DNA of 64,000 nucleotides from Hyperoplus lanceolatus (GCA_026929865.2 CM049410.1:10495501-10559500), one strand, 5' to 3'. Counted from the first letter of the stretch, positions 1 through 13,995 are shown. Translations and numbers: made by a program. The notes: generated from the letters alone by a model not told the origin.

Positions 1-191
1 TGCCTCTTCCTATCATTGCTTCTTCTGTTTGTATTGGCTGTGATCTCTCCCACAGACTTTAATCCTTGTTGCCAGGTTAACAGAACACCTAAACAGAAAT
101 AACTGAATACTGGACACAAGGTGAGAGGAAATCAGAATCCATAAAAATATTAACCAAAAAGGCAAATTCTTACAGTATCCAGCTATTCAAG

Positions 192-223
<32 letters not shown>

Positions 224-493
224 AATTCCCAAGAAAGGAGATACCAAGGGTAGCGCACGAATGGAGAGTCAAGCAGAGCGGAGGAGGAAAGGAAAAAAAA
301 TACAAGAGGGGGTGAGGCCTATGAGAATCCCTGTGTTGTGATGTGAAGAAGAGGAGGGAGGGGTGTGTGTGGGGGGGGGGGCAGGCTAACAGACCAACAC
401 TCCCCTCCTGTGGCACTGCCAGAGAGCTGCACGTCCCAAAACACAAGCTAGAGAAGCACAGGCGCGCATACACACACACAAACACGCCAACAA

Positions 494-495
<2 letters not shown>

Positions 496-539
<44 letters not shown>
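496..539. repeat. (CA)n microsatellite
   Basis: A pure AC/CA run of about 22 units, preceded by imperfect CA tracts at 460-495. A shorter CA run lies at about 199-224. Confidence 0.95.
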
Positions 540-542
<3 letters not shown>

Positions 543-729
543 AAGATAAAGAGGACCTTTCTCTCACGCACACACCAGAGTACTGAGCTGGTTTGAGACG
601 CTCGGTGGGCTGTGCTGCGCGGAGGTAGATAAGAAAATAGTTGGCTAGCGTGCCGCTGCGCTGCACACATACGGCACTCATTACTGAGAGCAATACGCAC
701 GGAGAGACACTTAGAATGAGAAAAAGACT

Positions 730-732
<3 letters not shown>

Positions 733-781
<49 letters not shown>
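733..781. repeat. (GA)n microsatellite
   Basis: An uninterrupted GA run of about 24 units. Confidence 0.95.
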
Positions 782-783
<2 letters not shown>

Positions 784-1208
784 CGGAGGATAGGAACGCT
801 ATTGTGCTTGCAGAGCTTAGTTAAAGTAGGTGATGGTATAATTCTCTCTATCTTCTGAGGGGTCAAGCCTTTGAGAGAGAAGTTCAATCACTACCCCGGC
901 TCCCCCTTATCAACTCCTCCAAGCAGCAGCCATGATTTATACCCTACCAAAGGCTGCGGCAGGGGACAAATGGAACAACCCCTGTAAATCTTCATGATTG
1001 TCCAGATAATGATGCAGTAGCAGTGCAACAGAAGCAATCTGGCTTTAGGAGGAATACATGGACAACAATGCTATAGGTTCCCCTGGCCATGAAATAAGGT
1101 GTTGCGGGTTCTAAAGATCTTGTCTCAGTTTTCAGTAGATTTCCTCTTCATCAATCAATTCTCAATCCATTTTTATCACAAAGCACAGACTCTTGTATGG
1201 CCCATTTG

Positions 1209-1211
<3 letters not shown>

Positions 1212-1250
<39 letters not shown>

Positions 1251-1251
1251 T

Positions 1252-1310
<59 letters not shown>
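1212..1310. repeat. Compound (GT)n-(GA)n microsatellite
   Basis: A GT run at about 1,212-1,248 is joined by a short spacer to a GA run at about 1,257-1,310. A further GA run lies at about 1,531-1,556. Confidence 0.95.
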
Positions 1311-1316
<6 letters not shown>

Positions 1317-1528
1317 GTTCAGAGAGGGACTCGCTAGGCCGAAAACTAACACGTCTTCCGTGTGTCAAGGATTCTGTATCCCATTATTTTATTAATTCTG
1401 ATATTTTCTTCCTCAGATGTCTGCAAGCAGTCACTAATCTCTTACCTGACTGAGAGGTGGGTATCCATGGAAACCGGGGTTTAAAGGCTCATTGTTCTGC
1501 AAGAGATAACAGGAGAGAGGGAGTGGAG

Positions 1529-1559
<31 letters not shown>

Positions 1560-2465
1560 TGTTGTAAGTGTCTGAGCTTTTTCGAAAAAACGAGTGGCTG
1601 CATAAGAAAACTTTTCACACATTGTTGGTTGTCGAAGTGCTCTCGTAGACAAGGGTGGGGGGGGGGGGCATGTCCACGTAGCTCGTTTCCAAAATGGCTT
1701 GATTAAAGAAAGAAAGATTAAAAAGGAGGTGTTGGTATTCCTGTCATTCTTTTTTCCCCACTATCTCCTATTATTGTTACAACCTGTCTCTAGAATCTTG
1801 ACAGCGTAAATCACTGCTTTTCAAAGGATTTTTAAACAATATCCAAACATCAGTAGGGTGCTTTCGTTTCATAAAAGGCAAAATGAGGCTCAGTTATAAA
1901 ACAAAGTTCAAACCCGAGTAAGAGGACACCTCCCTGACTGAGCAGTGATTGAAGTTAACAGTTAACAGTGTGTGTGGTGGCTGTGACTGCTGAACCATCA
2001 CAGTTTTTCATATTCAGCTGCACTAACCAATCAAAACCCACGAGGGAGAGGGTGACTGACCCCACTCCCCACCCAATCCCTCCTCGACCTTGCCCCAGAA
2101 ACCAGTGTTGTGGTTAATTGCTCAGTAATTACTTTTAATTAGATTATTTCTGTCTTTCTTTCCACTCTTTTCTCTCAGACTAGTATTTTTCCTCCCCGGG
2201 CACGAGCGGCCATTGTTCGCCGCAGAGTTGGGTGAAAGGGAGGGAGGCAAAACCAAAAGACAGAAAGACAAAGAGGGAGCGAAGGGGGAGGACTGAAACA
2301 ATGGGGAAAGTTAACCAAATCATGATATTTTGACAGCAGTGAGAGTGATGACACCAGCACGGTCTAGCCTGCTGGCATGTCTCACAGAGAAAACATGAGC
2401 GCCTAGCAGGACCTATGCAAAGGAATGGGGCAAGAGAGGGAGAAGTGAAGGAGAGAGAAAGAGGG

Positions 2466-2468
<3 letters not shown>

Positions 2469-2519
<51 letters not shown>
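2469..2519. repeat. (GT)n microsatellite
   Basis: A pure GT run of about 25 units following a G/A-rich tract. Confidence 0.95.
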
Positions 2520-2522
<3 letters not shown>

Positions 2523-4482
2523 CAGAGGATAGGATGGTATTCCTTAGAAGTGCTGATGTTTTATTTACTTTTAATCCGCGGGAGCGAGGAGCAGACAAAA
2601 TGTTTCAGATCAGTGTGCTGCCCCCGTTGGCCTGAATGCACTGGCCCGCTCGGCAAACAGCTTGAGTGTGGGCCGCGTGTGATGCCATGGCGATGACGGG
2701 GGGCACGTTTGGGCTTCTGAAGAGCGTCGACAGAGTTAAAAGCTGGAGGCAGCGCTCCTAAGCCAACATTTTAAAAAAAAATAGTCGAAATCAGTGATTA
2801 TCTACTCGCCTGTCCGCATTGTGTGTGTGTGCTGGAAAAAAGTATGGTGTTTATCCACATCTCAGGCTGTGTATATGGCTATGTACAAACAAAAGGGAGT
2901 CCGCCCGAGCCAGACAACACTTCTCCAACCTATCAGCTACAGGAAGCATTCGTGACATTAGCAGGAAGAATCCTATTAGACAGGTAGTTAGTGAAAACTG
3001 ATGTTGCCAGTCAGGCAACGAGCGACTAGGGGCGGAACCACAGAATGAGCACGAAGGGAGGGGGGTAGTATTTGTTTTGGTGGTCACTTCAAATAACAAC
3101 AAGCTTTCTGTTCTATGGCCGAGTATAACTTTAACCTCCCCAAGCCCCTGACCTCGAGAACGCCTCCTGCTGGAATCATTTCCTGTACTTATGGCGTTCA
3201 TCCAGCCAATCAAAGGTGAGCATCTGGGACATCTGAGGTTCAGTATGACTCGCTGTTTATTCTCAACCAAAAAGACAAAGCTCATCCCCCAGAGCTAGCT
3301 TACTCTGAGATATGCCGGCTGAGAGCAAAAGCAGATGTGGTGATGACGTATGGAATGAGGAAGAGTCTAGACTGAGTAGGAGAGAGGGGAGCCAAAAAGT
3401 GTGGGAGTTTTTTTTATTTTGAAGGCAAGGATGTAAAGAATAGGTAAGAAAGAGAAAGAAAAGGTTTTTCTTTTGATGCCACATGCGGCAAACTGACTCC
3501 CCGTGTGTGTGTGTGTGTGTAGACTCGGGGGCCCATCCTCCCTTAACCCCCCCTCCTGTCTGAAACAGCCCTTTCTTTGTCTTCACTCTCCACTTCCTGT
3601 TTCATCTGGAACCAATTTCCCCCTCGTGCCTCGTCCCCGGGGTGAACACTCTCCTCGGTGCGCCACCGCATTTCCAGGGAGGGGAAAAGGACGGGCAAAC
3701 ATTGGGTAGACATATAGTGACTGAATGCAGTATGATGAAGGGCTGGCCAGAGCAGAATCTCAAGTCATAAAGCCTCGGGCAATGTAAGCCGGAGTGAGAA
3801 ACTCTTACTGTTTTAAATTTTTAAAAAAGAACTGTGATCACTTAGGCATAACACTACAACACACACACAATTACAGTCCATTAAAAGGCTGAGAACGAGT
3901 CTTTTTTTAATCACGTCTGCACACAGTTAAAATAAGGATGAAGGTGCTACAAAAAACTGGTAAGTTAAAAACACTGGAATGCCAGTGAGATTCAAAACCC
4001 AAATTACACTCCAACCATCAAATTATAGACTCGCTATATGGTGGACAGAGTGGAGAGAAGGAAGAGAAAGAAGAGGAGTTTACGTGGAAGAATGGGAGGA
4101 GGGAGAGAGGCTAGAGTTTAGCAACATCTGGAATCAATCTGTCTGCTAGAGAGAAGGGAGGGAGGGAGGGAGGGAGGGAGCCGCGTGGATGGATGGAAGG
4201 GGGGAGGAAGACAGAGAGGAGAAAAGAAAAGAAAGTAAGAGCAAAATGAGACGAAAATGAGGGCAGAAGCAGACGACGGACACAGGAGGGGGAATGTGGA
4301 GACAGACCAAGCCAAGAGAAAGGAGAGAGAGAAATATAAAGTGGCAAACGGAGACAATGAGTCATAAGTGAAGAATGCCATGTGAATTATATTTTCTTAA
4401 GGGCTATGGGGGGGAAGGGGCTCCAGGTCTGAAATTGAAACCCGTGAATTTTTTTCAGAGACTTTTCTTTTACACAGAAAAA

Positions 4483-4611
<129 letters not shown>

Positions 4612-5683
4612 CAGCCTTTTCCATATGGTGTTGCATTTAAGTATATCAAATGCCAGTGTGTCCTTTAAAGTATACATAAAGGGGCCCACTTTTGCGCCTG
4701 CCTCACTTTAAAATAAATAAATGAAAACTGAACAGTCGGCGTGACGCACTAAGCCTGTACAAGTTGAAAGCGTTCATGTTGCACTTTTTGCAAGTTTCCA
4801 TTAAGTTAATTCTACACAGTTTGGGAGCGAGGGACGTGCCTTTGAAGATGCCGGATGGCTTCAGACTGCACTGGCGGGGATCAGCAAAAGCACAGAAAAA
4901 GTAGTCAACACACACATAAACACTCTCTCTCACTGTGTCCCCCTCTGTAGCTCTGCCGAGGGCAAATCTAAAGGGCGTCTCTCCCCTTGTTTATTTTCTC
5001 TCTCCGCGACTTGCTATTTTAGGAGAAGGGAAAAAAGTGGAGGAGTTGCTGGAGCAAACGGGTTAGGAACAGGGGGCAGAAAAGGGAGCAGCAGCGGTGG
5101 AGGAAGGCAAAATGACATGAGGTCAACAGATGGTGAGAGAGAGGGAGAGCGAGAGGGAGAGAGAGGGGGAGCGGGGTAATTTAGGGGGGCTGCAGCAGGC
5201 ATCCAGTGATCCCTAACAGAACAGCCTGAGGAACTGGACACTAGTGCCAAATGTTTGGCTTTGTTATGGTCTCAATCAAATCACCAAAAAACCTACGAAA
5301 AACGCTACCTGCTAGTGCTACCTCCAACACATCCTGACGCTTATTTACCAAAAAACTCAGATGGTTGTGAAGTAGTACTATGGCTTGGAGAAAGTCCTGC
5401 CTCTCACATAAACCCCCAGCCGTGACAGAGATATATTTAGGAGCCTGAATCAACAACAGCAATATTGCTTTCAACAGCTTCACAAACATCCCAGGATCTG
5501 AGACCTGGGGAAAATGGAAAAAAAAAATCCTTTAGTGCAGAATTACCGAGGCCGTAGCCGAGGGGTCAGGGGAGGGGAAGCCATTTGTCAACGTGATATG
5601 CTCCAAAACGGCAGATCAAAAACAAACCATGACAAAATGCAATTGAGGTAGGTCGATAGGCGCTGCTATAGACACATAGGGGG

Positions 5684-5723
<40 letters not shown>

Positions 5724-5731
5724 GAGAGAGA
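5684..5731. repeat. (GA)n microsatellite
   Basis: A GA run with one GC interruption near the middle. Confidence 0.9.
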
Positions 5732-6320
5732 TAGAAAAGCTAAAATGGATTGCAGCGTTTACCCTGAAACCGAGGGGCTTATTTCAAACGACTCCAATTT
5801 TCAGAACAAAATGAGCCCATGGATTGGGACAATAATGGGGCTACTACAGCTATATGTACTTTTCTAAAAAAAGAGCACAAGCGCTCAGTCATGCGCATCT
5901 GATGTGTGAACTGGATTCTAAGTTATTGGTTCCAAGCCGACAGTAACAACATGTGGCTGCGGGGCATCTGCTGGCTGGATTTATTGATGACTGTCTCTCC
6001 TCTCCTCTGGACTGGTGACAACAGCTGACCTACAGTGCAGAGTCACGCAGGTGCTGATGTGTGGGGCTGCCTACGTGCCTGATATTCTGCATAGCTGCAA
6101 AGGGGTGGGGGTTCCTGTGGCTGTTGCATTGCACATTATAAAAAGGAAAATAACCATTCCATTCTATGACGCTTTCAGTTTGTTTAATACGAGTTGTTTG
6201 TGTTAAAATGCCTCTTGAATTAAACTACAACATGCAAAACTACTCTAGGTGAGACTTCTCATTTCATGCTGTCAGTAGCATTCTTATTTGATAAGTAAGT
6301 AGTAGTAAGTAGTAGTGGTA

Positions 6321-6453
6321 AGTGAATATCTCCTCACAATCTACCCTTTGTTTACGTACCAGTTTACAGAGCCTGGACTGTGTATTATCACCAGTTCTTT
6401 CTTTCAACCACACACAGTACGGGGAGGTAGCAGATTGTGAGGAGAGATATTCA
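6321..6453. repeat. Short inverted repeat, MITE-like
   Basis: The segment at 6,321-6,344 (starting GTGAATATCTCCTCACAATC) is found again, inverted, at about 6,425-6,453 (GATTGTGAGGAGAGATATTCAC). The spacer (CTTTGTTTAC, then a TACCAGTT block) resembles 7,990-8,085, so this is probably an interspersed repeat with at least two copies here. No class can be assigned. Confidence 0.55.
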
Positions 6454-6691
6454 CTGATTTTGACAAAGTTGATTTGGACAATTGCTGACTTCACCTCTAA
6501 CTGATGCTCCTAATGAAATCATTGGTAGATGGATTTGGACTCAGGATCTGACTGATATCAAAGAGAGAAAAAGCATCACACACAAATGTCTGGTTGACGA
6601 CTGAATTCTCATTATCCATTAGCCCGTGGTCGCTGTGACAATACTGTGGCGGTGTGTAACAGCTGACTGGAAACAGTGAATTGACATTTGG

Positions 6692-6694
<3 letters not shown>

Positions 6695-6789
<95 letters not shown>
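6695..6789. repeat. (TG)30 joined to a 36-nt poly(G) run
   Basis: TG units at 6,695-6,754 run directly into an unbroken G tract at 6,754-6,789. The same design occurs at 8,761-8,860 and 18,845-18,911 on the same strand. Confidence 0.95.
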
Positions 6790-6790
<1 letters not shown>

Positions 6791-8757
6791 GGCTGGAGAT
6801 GGGAGCATATTTGACAGTTTGGGGGCAGCCTTGGGGGAGGAGTAGGCATGCAGGGTGGGGGGTAGGGAGTCTATGACATGATGACCATAAAGGGAGAGCT
6901 TGCTAACATGCCAGTGTCATGTTAAGGCGCTGAAACTGGCGTGCTTTACAAGAGCACAGGCAGAACGAGAGAGAGAGACTATGAGAGATTACTATCACAT
7001 TTCTTTCTTTTTATGAATGGTGCCCGATTATTCCTTTATATGCTTTAGCAATATGCCTGTGGCACTTCGTACAATTCAACACACAAAGACACACACATAC
7101 AGATAGAGGATTATAAATATAGAACATATGAGTTGAGCAACTTTTGCCTGGGGAATTTGCAGCTTATCGTTGCCGGTTCAAAGGTCAAGGGTGACTCCCC
7201 TGCTGTGCCCAGGCTCAAAGTTTACAGACAATCATTAAACAGCAGCAGTGCAGAGCCTAAACCAGACACTAACATGGATGTGTACAGGCCTCTGCAACAA
7301 GCATGAACACACATTAGAACATGCTGTACACACACAACTTGGGCCAGCCCCTATGGCTCTCCGTGATACTCTTCTCCTTTTGTGGATTTTTTTAAACTTC
7401 TCTGTGTATAATTCAGGCTGCCGACTTCTGAAGTTTACTTTAAAACACCTTAAATTTTTTAGGATACAGTTACACATAAGCTCTCTAGGTAAACGCAGGT
7501 AAGCGTATCTGCAACCATGAGTACAGGCGGCAGGAGCTTTTTATCTTGCTATCTTGTACAGTCAGTAATTAGGGACAGCACCACCGAACATTGATTATTT
7601 TCACTGTATATTAACCTGGCAATTCTTTTTTTCTAACTTTCCAGCATCTCAGTCTAGAACATTTCAAAAATAATGACAGTAAATTAGTTTAATTCAGGAA
7701 CTATTATACAGGAAAATGCACTGATTTATTCGTATTGACTTTAAATCAAAGTGGGATATCCCAGAGAATGACATCTTGTGGTGGAGGTTACCGATTCAGG
7801 AGAATGCTTGTTGTCAAAATCCCTTTTTGTCCAAATCAATATCTCTTCATGGTCCACTACCTGTCCGTTCTGTGTGTGCGTAGAAAAAAAAGTTCAGTGT
7901 TACTACATAGCCAAGGCTTTGCAAATGGGCATGCTGCTAGCGGTGGGCCACTTTTGTTTACTGTAAACAAAAGGATATGTAACACATATCCTTTGTTTAC
8001 ATTTACATACCAGTTCACAAAGAGCCGATAGGCTGTGTATTCACGTCAGATTTTCTTTCAGTGCACTGCACACACAGTAGGCACCGGAAGCAACCTTCAG
8101 CAACAAGGAAAAATACTCAATGTAGTGAGTGCCGCTTGTGCTGAACCAAAAGCTATCTCGGTGATCTGTCCGTTTATATCAACTCCCCCCCTCCTCCCTT
8201 TACTCAGGCCTGTTAAAGCGATCAGTCTGGTTAATGCCCTTCACTAAATGAGCTTTGATCTCGTTAGGGCGACACAAAGCCTCTTTGCTGCCAACGATAG
8301 GGCAAATCGGCTCTCCGAAAAAACAGTGAGTGAGTGAGATAGAGAGAGAGAGAGAGAGTTTAGAAACTGGACTCCGACTACATCTGAGTGGACCGCCACA
8401 CTGCCTCCAGGGTGCTACCGACACAGAGTGAGAGACGAAGAAGAAGAAAGACGAGGCAGGAAGGCGGTGAGAAGAAAGGAAAATTCCAGACAGGTGTGGA
8501 GCTGGGAGGAGGATGAGAGGAGGAGGAAAAAAGCGATAGATGTTACATAGATATGAATGATGGGAGATGGGCCGAGAGAGGGAGAGATAATCAAAGATGG
8601 CAGAGGGTACAACAGAGAAAGGGAAGGGAGGGAGGGGAGGGGAGGGGAGGGGGGGCAGACACACTAAAAGCCTGTGAACCACGAGTCAATTAGCAATCTG
8701 GAAATATGCTCGGGGGGAGACAGGAGGGAGGGGAATCAGAGGACAGCTAGAGGGGAA

Positions 8758-8861
<104 letters not shown>

Positions 8862-10616
8862 AGGGGTGTGAGAGGGGTTCTGCACTTTGTGTAAAGGCAC
8901 AAGGTGGGGGAGGGAGAAGAGCGGGGCGCAGCAAAAGGGAGAGGAGGCTGCTGCACTCTCGTTTATTATCACAGTCCTGATTTACAGTCGGCACGGAAGG
9001 TCAGCTAAATCAACGACGTCTGCCTCTCTGTGTTGAATACTGTGCTATTTGTCGGGGTGCGTTTAGTAGCATCCATCCGCTGAACCAATCCAGAACGACC
9101 TCCATTCACCTACAATGACAGATGCACAGATGCACACCGTCTTTCAGGTCTGAACTGATATCTGGTGTTTTGGATATCAACTGATAAGATACTGTTTGAT
9201 ATCTTAATTATCTTAACATTTTTTTTGTTGGTGGTTATATTGTGGGTCAGGTAAACAAAAGCCAGTCCGATTCAAAAGTCTAATATCTGATGAGTGGATT
9301 ATTTGTCACCATATCGGACCCAATACCAGACAGTATTGGATCTGCCCACCCCTTTTACTTTATGAAAAAAAAATCTTCATTTATTTACCCTTCGCATGAC
9401 GGGTTATGCAACAACTCATCTTCATTCAGAGCCTCCTTCCGCCCCTAACTCATCACAGCCTTCCCTGCCATCCATCACTTCCCTCTCATCCTTTATCATG
9501 GCTCCTGATAGAGGCTATAACTAATGGCTCTGTTTTCCTTCCCTGTCCGCTGTCCATCAATCCATCTCTCCCCACACACACAATCCAAATATATTGTGTC
9601 CCTTCAACCCCTCCCCCCCACACACACACACACTCTTTGGTTTATCTTTGTCCTCCACCTCCTTCAATCCATCCTCTCTCTCTTCCTATGTGCATCCACA
9701 GATTACTTTTCCACCTCTCTCCATCCATCTATCCATCCATCCATAAACTCACCCACCCACCTCCCTCCCTGTCCCGGCTCAAACTCGCCCATATTTTCCA
9801 ACCTGACCCCCCTCTGGTGCCCAGCGATCGATACAACTGATGGCCAAAGAGAGTCCCATCGCTGTTGGCCAAAGAGAGTCCCCCCGCTGTTCATTGTCAT
9901 TCTATCGTTGCCAGCGGGCTATAACCTCTCCACATCACACGGAATCCATCCTCTGTGAAACTCTGCTGTGCTGCTGCATGGGAACTATTTCTCACCGTGG
10001 CGGCAGCGGGGGGTTGGGCTGGTCAGCCACACCGCCAATTAAATCTATTTTACCAGTTCCCCCGGGACTCAATTACCTGCAGATGACCTCAAACCGTGTT
10101 CGCCCGTGCCCTTCCACTGCCCTAACAGCTGTTTTCACTGGACTAAAAAACGGCAGACATCAGCTTTTATAAATACATTTCCCCTTGTGCTGCTGTTGGA
10201 TCAGGAGCACTTCAAAAGCATACTGTACGTGTGCAGGTGGAAGAAAGTGTGGTGCGTGTGTGTTTATGGGAAGCGAGAGAGAGAAACGAACACTAATGGA
10301 TAAGAGTGGAGCAAAGGGAGAAGTGCCTTAACAGTCCTCTGGTTTACTGTAATATAAACAGATGGAGGTGGTGGCAGGTGAGGCAGGTTGCGGATGCTTT
10401 GCTGTGCTCAACAGTGAGTCTAGTCATGTAAAGCAGGGGAGACCCAGTATGAGGAGGGCCCCCTTGCCTTTGAGCCCCCCCCCCCCCCCCCCTGGCTCCT
10501 TCAGCCGACACCAAAAGGCCCTGTTCTTTGTCTTTGGATGTGGTGACCCCTCCCCCAATCCCTGTCTGCCTGCCTCTCTCTCTTTTAACACCTAGCGACA
10601 ATGAGGAGGTGTGTGT

Positions 10617-10650
10617 GTGAGTGTGTGTGTGTGTGTGTGTGGGGGGGGGC
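10617..10650. repeat. (GT)n with short poly(G) end
   Basis: A GT run of about 15 units with one GA interruption, followed by nine G. It is a shorter version of the (TG)n-(G)n junctions at 6,695 and 8,761. A poly(C) run of about 18 lies at 10,475-10,492 and a (CT)n run at about 10,809-10,834. Confidence 0.9.
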
Positions 10651-11286
10651 ATTAATGGCACATGTGGTGTGTATGTGTGTGTGTGTGTTTCAGGATTTGA
10701 TATGACGATGACTCACTGCGAATGCTCATCGCAGGTCTCAGCGATTTTCATCCAGGTGCGTTTGAAGGAAAAATGACAGTGGGCCTTCCTTAGCAGTGTG
10801 TGGTTCACTGTCTCTCTCTCTCTCTCTCTCTCTCTTCCCAAACACGGGCATGATGAATGGGTCTGATCTTTGCTGTGCCTGTGCTGCTGCCTGTCATAGC
10901 AATGGAGCCTGGATCATATTACCTTTGTCTGGCTTGGTCATGATTACCCTCACTGAGCAGCTGCGTTCTATCCTAAGGTTTATACCATGCTGCTCAGACT
11001 TCAGTGCAAATTCACAAACACTCTTTAATTATTTTTTTGTTGATTGATTGAAGTTTTTTTACTGCAATGATGCATGATTATGTTGTTGATGAGAGAGAAA
11101 AAGGGGGGGGGGGGCTATCAAAACATTCATGTACATCACTCCCTGCTGATGCTGAGGAACAAAAGCTTTTACTGGAAAGGAACAGGGGAGGCCAGAGATG
11201 ATACTTTGTTACAACGCAGCTGAGATGAAAGCAAAAAATAAAAGTATTGATACTAAATATATATTTTTACATCGTGTTATTCCTAC

Positions 11287-11520
11287 CTGTCCAATGTCAC
11301 CAACAACAACACTCCCGGTGCCGTCTATCCTTGGTCTTTTGCACTCCGCCCCGGGTAAGTCAGTGAGGGCAGCGGCTGTCTGAGCGTCAGGCTCCGGGTC
11401 TCCTCGCTTCATCCCCCGGACAGCTGCTGCCGCTGCTGCGGCTGCAGCTGCCGCTGCTGGACCCCCGGCCGCGTTCGCTAGGGCTCCGGCAGCCGTTTCA
11501 ATGTCCCTTTCCCGGTCCAT
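11287..11520 (-). CDS. First coding exon of an unidentified gene with an N-terminal poly-alanine tract
   Basis: On the minus strand an ATG at 11,520 opens 78 codons ending at a consensus donor (ACAG|GTAGGA) at 11,287, phase 0. The peptide starts MDRERDIETAAGALANAAGG, has 12 consecutive alanines, then MKRGDPEPD, and a basic KRPRID that looks like a short nuclear-localisation signal, ending GDIGQ. GC and CpG content are high compared with flanks, as expected for a first exon in a CpG island. An in-frame ATG 18 codons upstream (11,574) is possible, but the MDRERD start reads better. No known domain is visible and I do not recognise the family; a nuclear regulatory protein is a guess. Later exons would lie to the left and were not found down to position 1. 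Confidence 0.6.
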
Positions 11521-12300
11521 TATTCCCCGACTAACGGGTAGCATTAGAGATGCAACGTCGGTCGACATTAACATTGGACGGCAGACAGTCCCCAGTCAAA
11601 AAGTATGTTCTTTCTTCTTTGTACCTTTGCCTTCTCCTTCTGAATTGTCCACAGCTCGATGTTCACAATGGTTCTGGCTTTTTCTCCAAAACAGCGTAGA
11701 CGGATAATTTCCAACAGATTTTCATCAATATTGGGCAGCTTGTGCTCTTTATTGTCTAACTTGGCGTCCAGCTATTCTTGGCAGAACATAATGACCATAC
11801 CAGGTTTGTAGGGAAAAAGCACATAAAGTAGTATTTTCCTCCGGACAAAAAAAGTAAAAGCGACGCCAAACAGTGACCTATTTTAATAAAGATCACACGT
11901 CTGACTCTTGGATGCCTGACGAGCTAATTAGCTAGCTTACCTCGGCTAGCTTGCTAGCATTACATTCCGCTAGCTCTCGTTATAAATGTGGCTCTGAGAG
12001 AGCACACTCCCGCTTGCCAATAATAGAAAACGTTGGAAATTAGCTACGCCTAATACTTCTCCTTGTGCGGGGCCAGACAGTCCACTCTCTCTCTCTTCAG
12101 TCTCCACTGGATTTGTTGTGTGCCGTAAAGCCCCTCTGTTGTTCCCAGCAGCCTTCCCTGTGTTTTCAGCCCCTTATTATCAGCCCGTCCGCTCCCTCGC
12201 CGTGCTCTGCTGTGTGTGGATGTGTCTTGGCGTGCGGACCACTTGGCAGCCGACGAACACGATTTCCCCTGGTCTGAGTCCCAGTTGGTGTAACTCGTAG
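11521..12300 (-). promoter_or_regulatory. Presumed 5' UTR/promoter region of the minus-strand gene
   Basis: The sequence upstream of the exon at 11,287-11,520 is moderately GC-rich with scattered CpG, and has a cluster of GCTAGC-type palindromes at about 11,920-11,980. No TATA box is obvious. The assignment rests only on position relative to the exon. Confidence 0.35.
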
Positions 12301-13770
12301 AATGGAGGGAGCCGCCGATCCACGGTCAGATTTGTTCACGGACACCGTACTGAAGGAAGGAGGACAGTAGGTGAGATGGGCTGGTCTGAGGTCTGCCTTT
12401 CCTCCGTCTCCTTCTTTTTCCTAACCCACCCCTTTCAAACCCACCCCTCTACCACCACGTAGCTCCCCCTTCTAGCCTACCCTGTCCCTCACTTATGTTA
12501 ATGTTCAGACGAGGTAAATATAGGCTATGCCAATATAAAATATAGCCTCTATAGGCTAACGAACAAATATTGAAATTAGGCCCTAATCGGATACAGCAAT
12601 TAAAAACAATGGAATTAGCCTATAAATCATAAAGGAAAATATGAAAAGGTAAATATAAAGGAGGCTGAATTAAAGCTACATTTTACTATAGTAGCTTATC
12701 ATAGGACTAGAATAGGACTTTTCATACGGGTAGCCTTTATTTATGTAATGCGTGTTGTAGCCTATAAATAAGCAGATGACTTATAAATGTAGCCTATTTT
12801 TTATACACTCAGGTTTGCAACACAAGTATCATAACATACTAGCCTAATAGACTATGTATTTACATTCACAAAAACACAATGGATTCCCACACTTATAGCC
12901 CTAATATCAATATGCATGAGAGTAGCCTAAATTAATTCATGATATGAAGACATATCTAACCAATATGCCGTTTATAAATGAAATCATGTTTATAATTTGT
13001 AGACCATGTGGATTTTTTTAAGCATGACCAAGTCAGCTAACATAAAAGACAATAATAACCGAATGTTATTAAAGGACAGAGGTAGAGTATAGATCAAAGT
13101 AAATGAAAGGAGCAGCAAACTGGCAACTGAAGTGGGTTGGATTTTTTGGAAGGATAGGCTATATGCAGTGGGGCGTGTTTGTTTATGTTTGTGCGCCCCC
13201 TGGTGGTTTTTACATGACATAGCGTCTTAAAACAATTACAGGAGCAGTCGTTCGCAGTGACAGAATCTCGGGCTCCTTTCAAGAATACAACTTAAAACAA
13301 GAAAGAATTAGAAAAGTGTATAAATAGGAGCACAACGGACAAGACATAACATATAACAACATACTGTAGCCTATATAAAATAGAATGGAAAATAAAACTA
13401 AATGTTTGTTGTAAATAAAAATGTAATACTGTACATCTGATACCATACTGTAACATTAGAAGTGCAATATGAATGTATGTATATTATAAGTTATAAGGAG
13501 GTAGGCCTACAGACATTACAAGCACATCAGCAACAGGTAAAACATTGTAAACAGGTGAGCTTCAGTGATAACTAGTTCAGTCTGTGGGATGAAGCTTTTC
13601 CCTGAGCCTGGTGCGGCAGGACTTATCATATGTGTAATTGTTGCCTTTTAAGTCATCATTCATAAATAATACTTATAAAGCATCAGTAATCCAATAAGAC
13701 TAGTGTTGTATAGAAAGGTTTCCTGCGGCAAATTTGCAATGAACTGATACATCAAAGAGAGAAACACTGT
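12301..13770. other. AT-rich intergenic stretch with many TAGCCTA/TAGGCTA motifs
   Basis: No coding exon seen. TAGCCTAT or ATAGGCTA recurs at, for example, 12,544-12,560, 12,617, 12,757, 12,790, 12,840, 12,926, 13,156 and 13,369, plus GTAGGCCTAC at 13,501. Confidence 0.5.
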
Positions 13771-13889
13771 GTCTTTGCTGCACCACACACACACACACAC
13801 TCACACACTTACGATAAAACCCGCTGATTCCTCACTTCACCTGCCTGCCTCAGTAAGAACAGATGATTGCTGTCAATTTATATGTGGCA

Positions 13890-13995
<106 letters not shown>

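Noticed and set aside
198..549. Open frames of VCVCVC or HTHTHT on both strands
   Set aside because: They are translations of (CA)n; the same applies at 2,415-2,598, 4,375-4,689, 6,497-6,876, 8,674-8,994, 13,769-14,203, 18,726-19,156 and 50,402-50,725.
8200..8682. 160-codon minus-strand frame
   Set aside because: Built from purine-rich low-complexity sequence (Ser/Leu/Pro-rich); no domain, no splice context.
9406..9958. Two overlapping 144-codon frames rich in Ser, Pro and His
   Set aside because: CCATC/CACACA low-complexity sequence gives overlapping frames in two phases; not protein-like.
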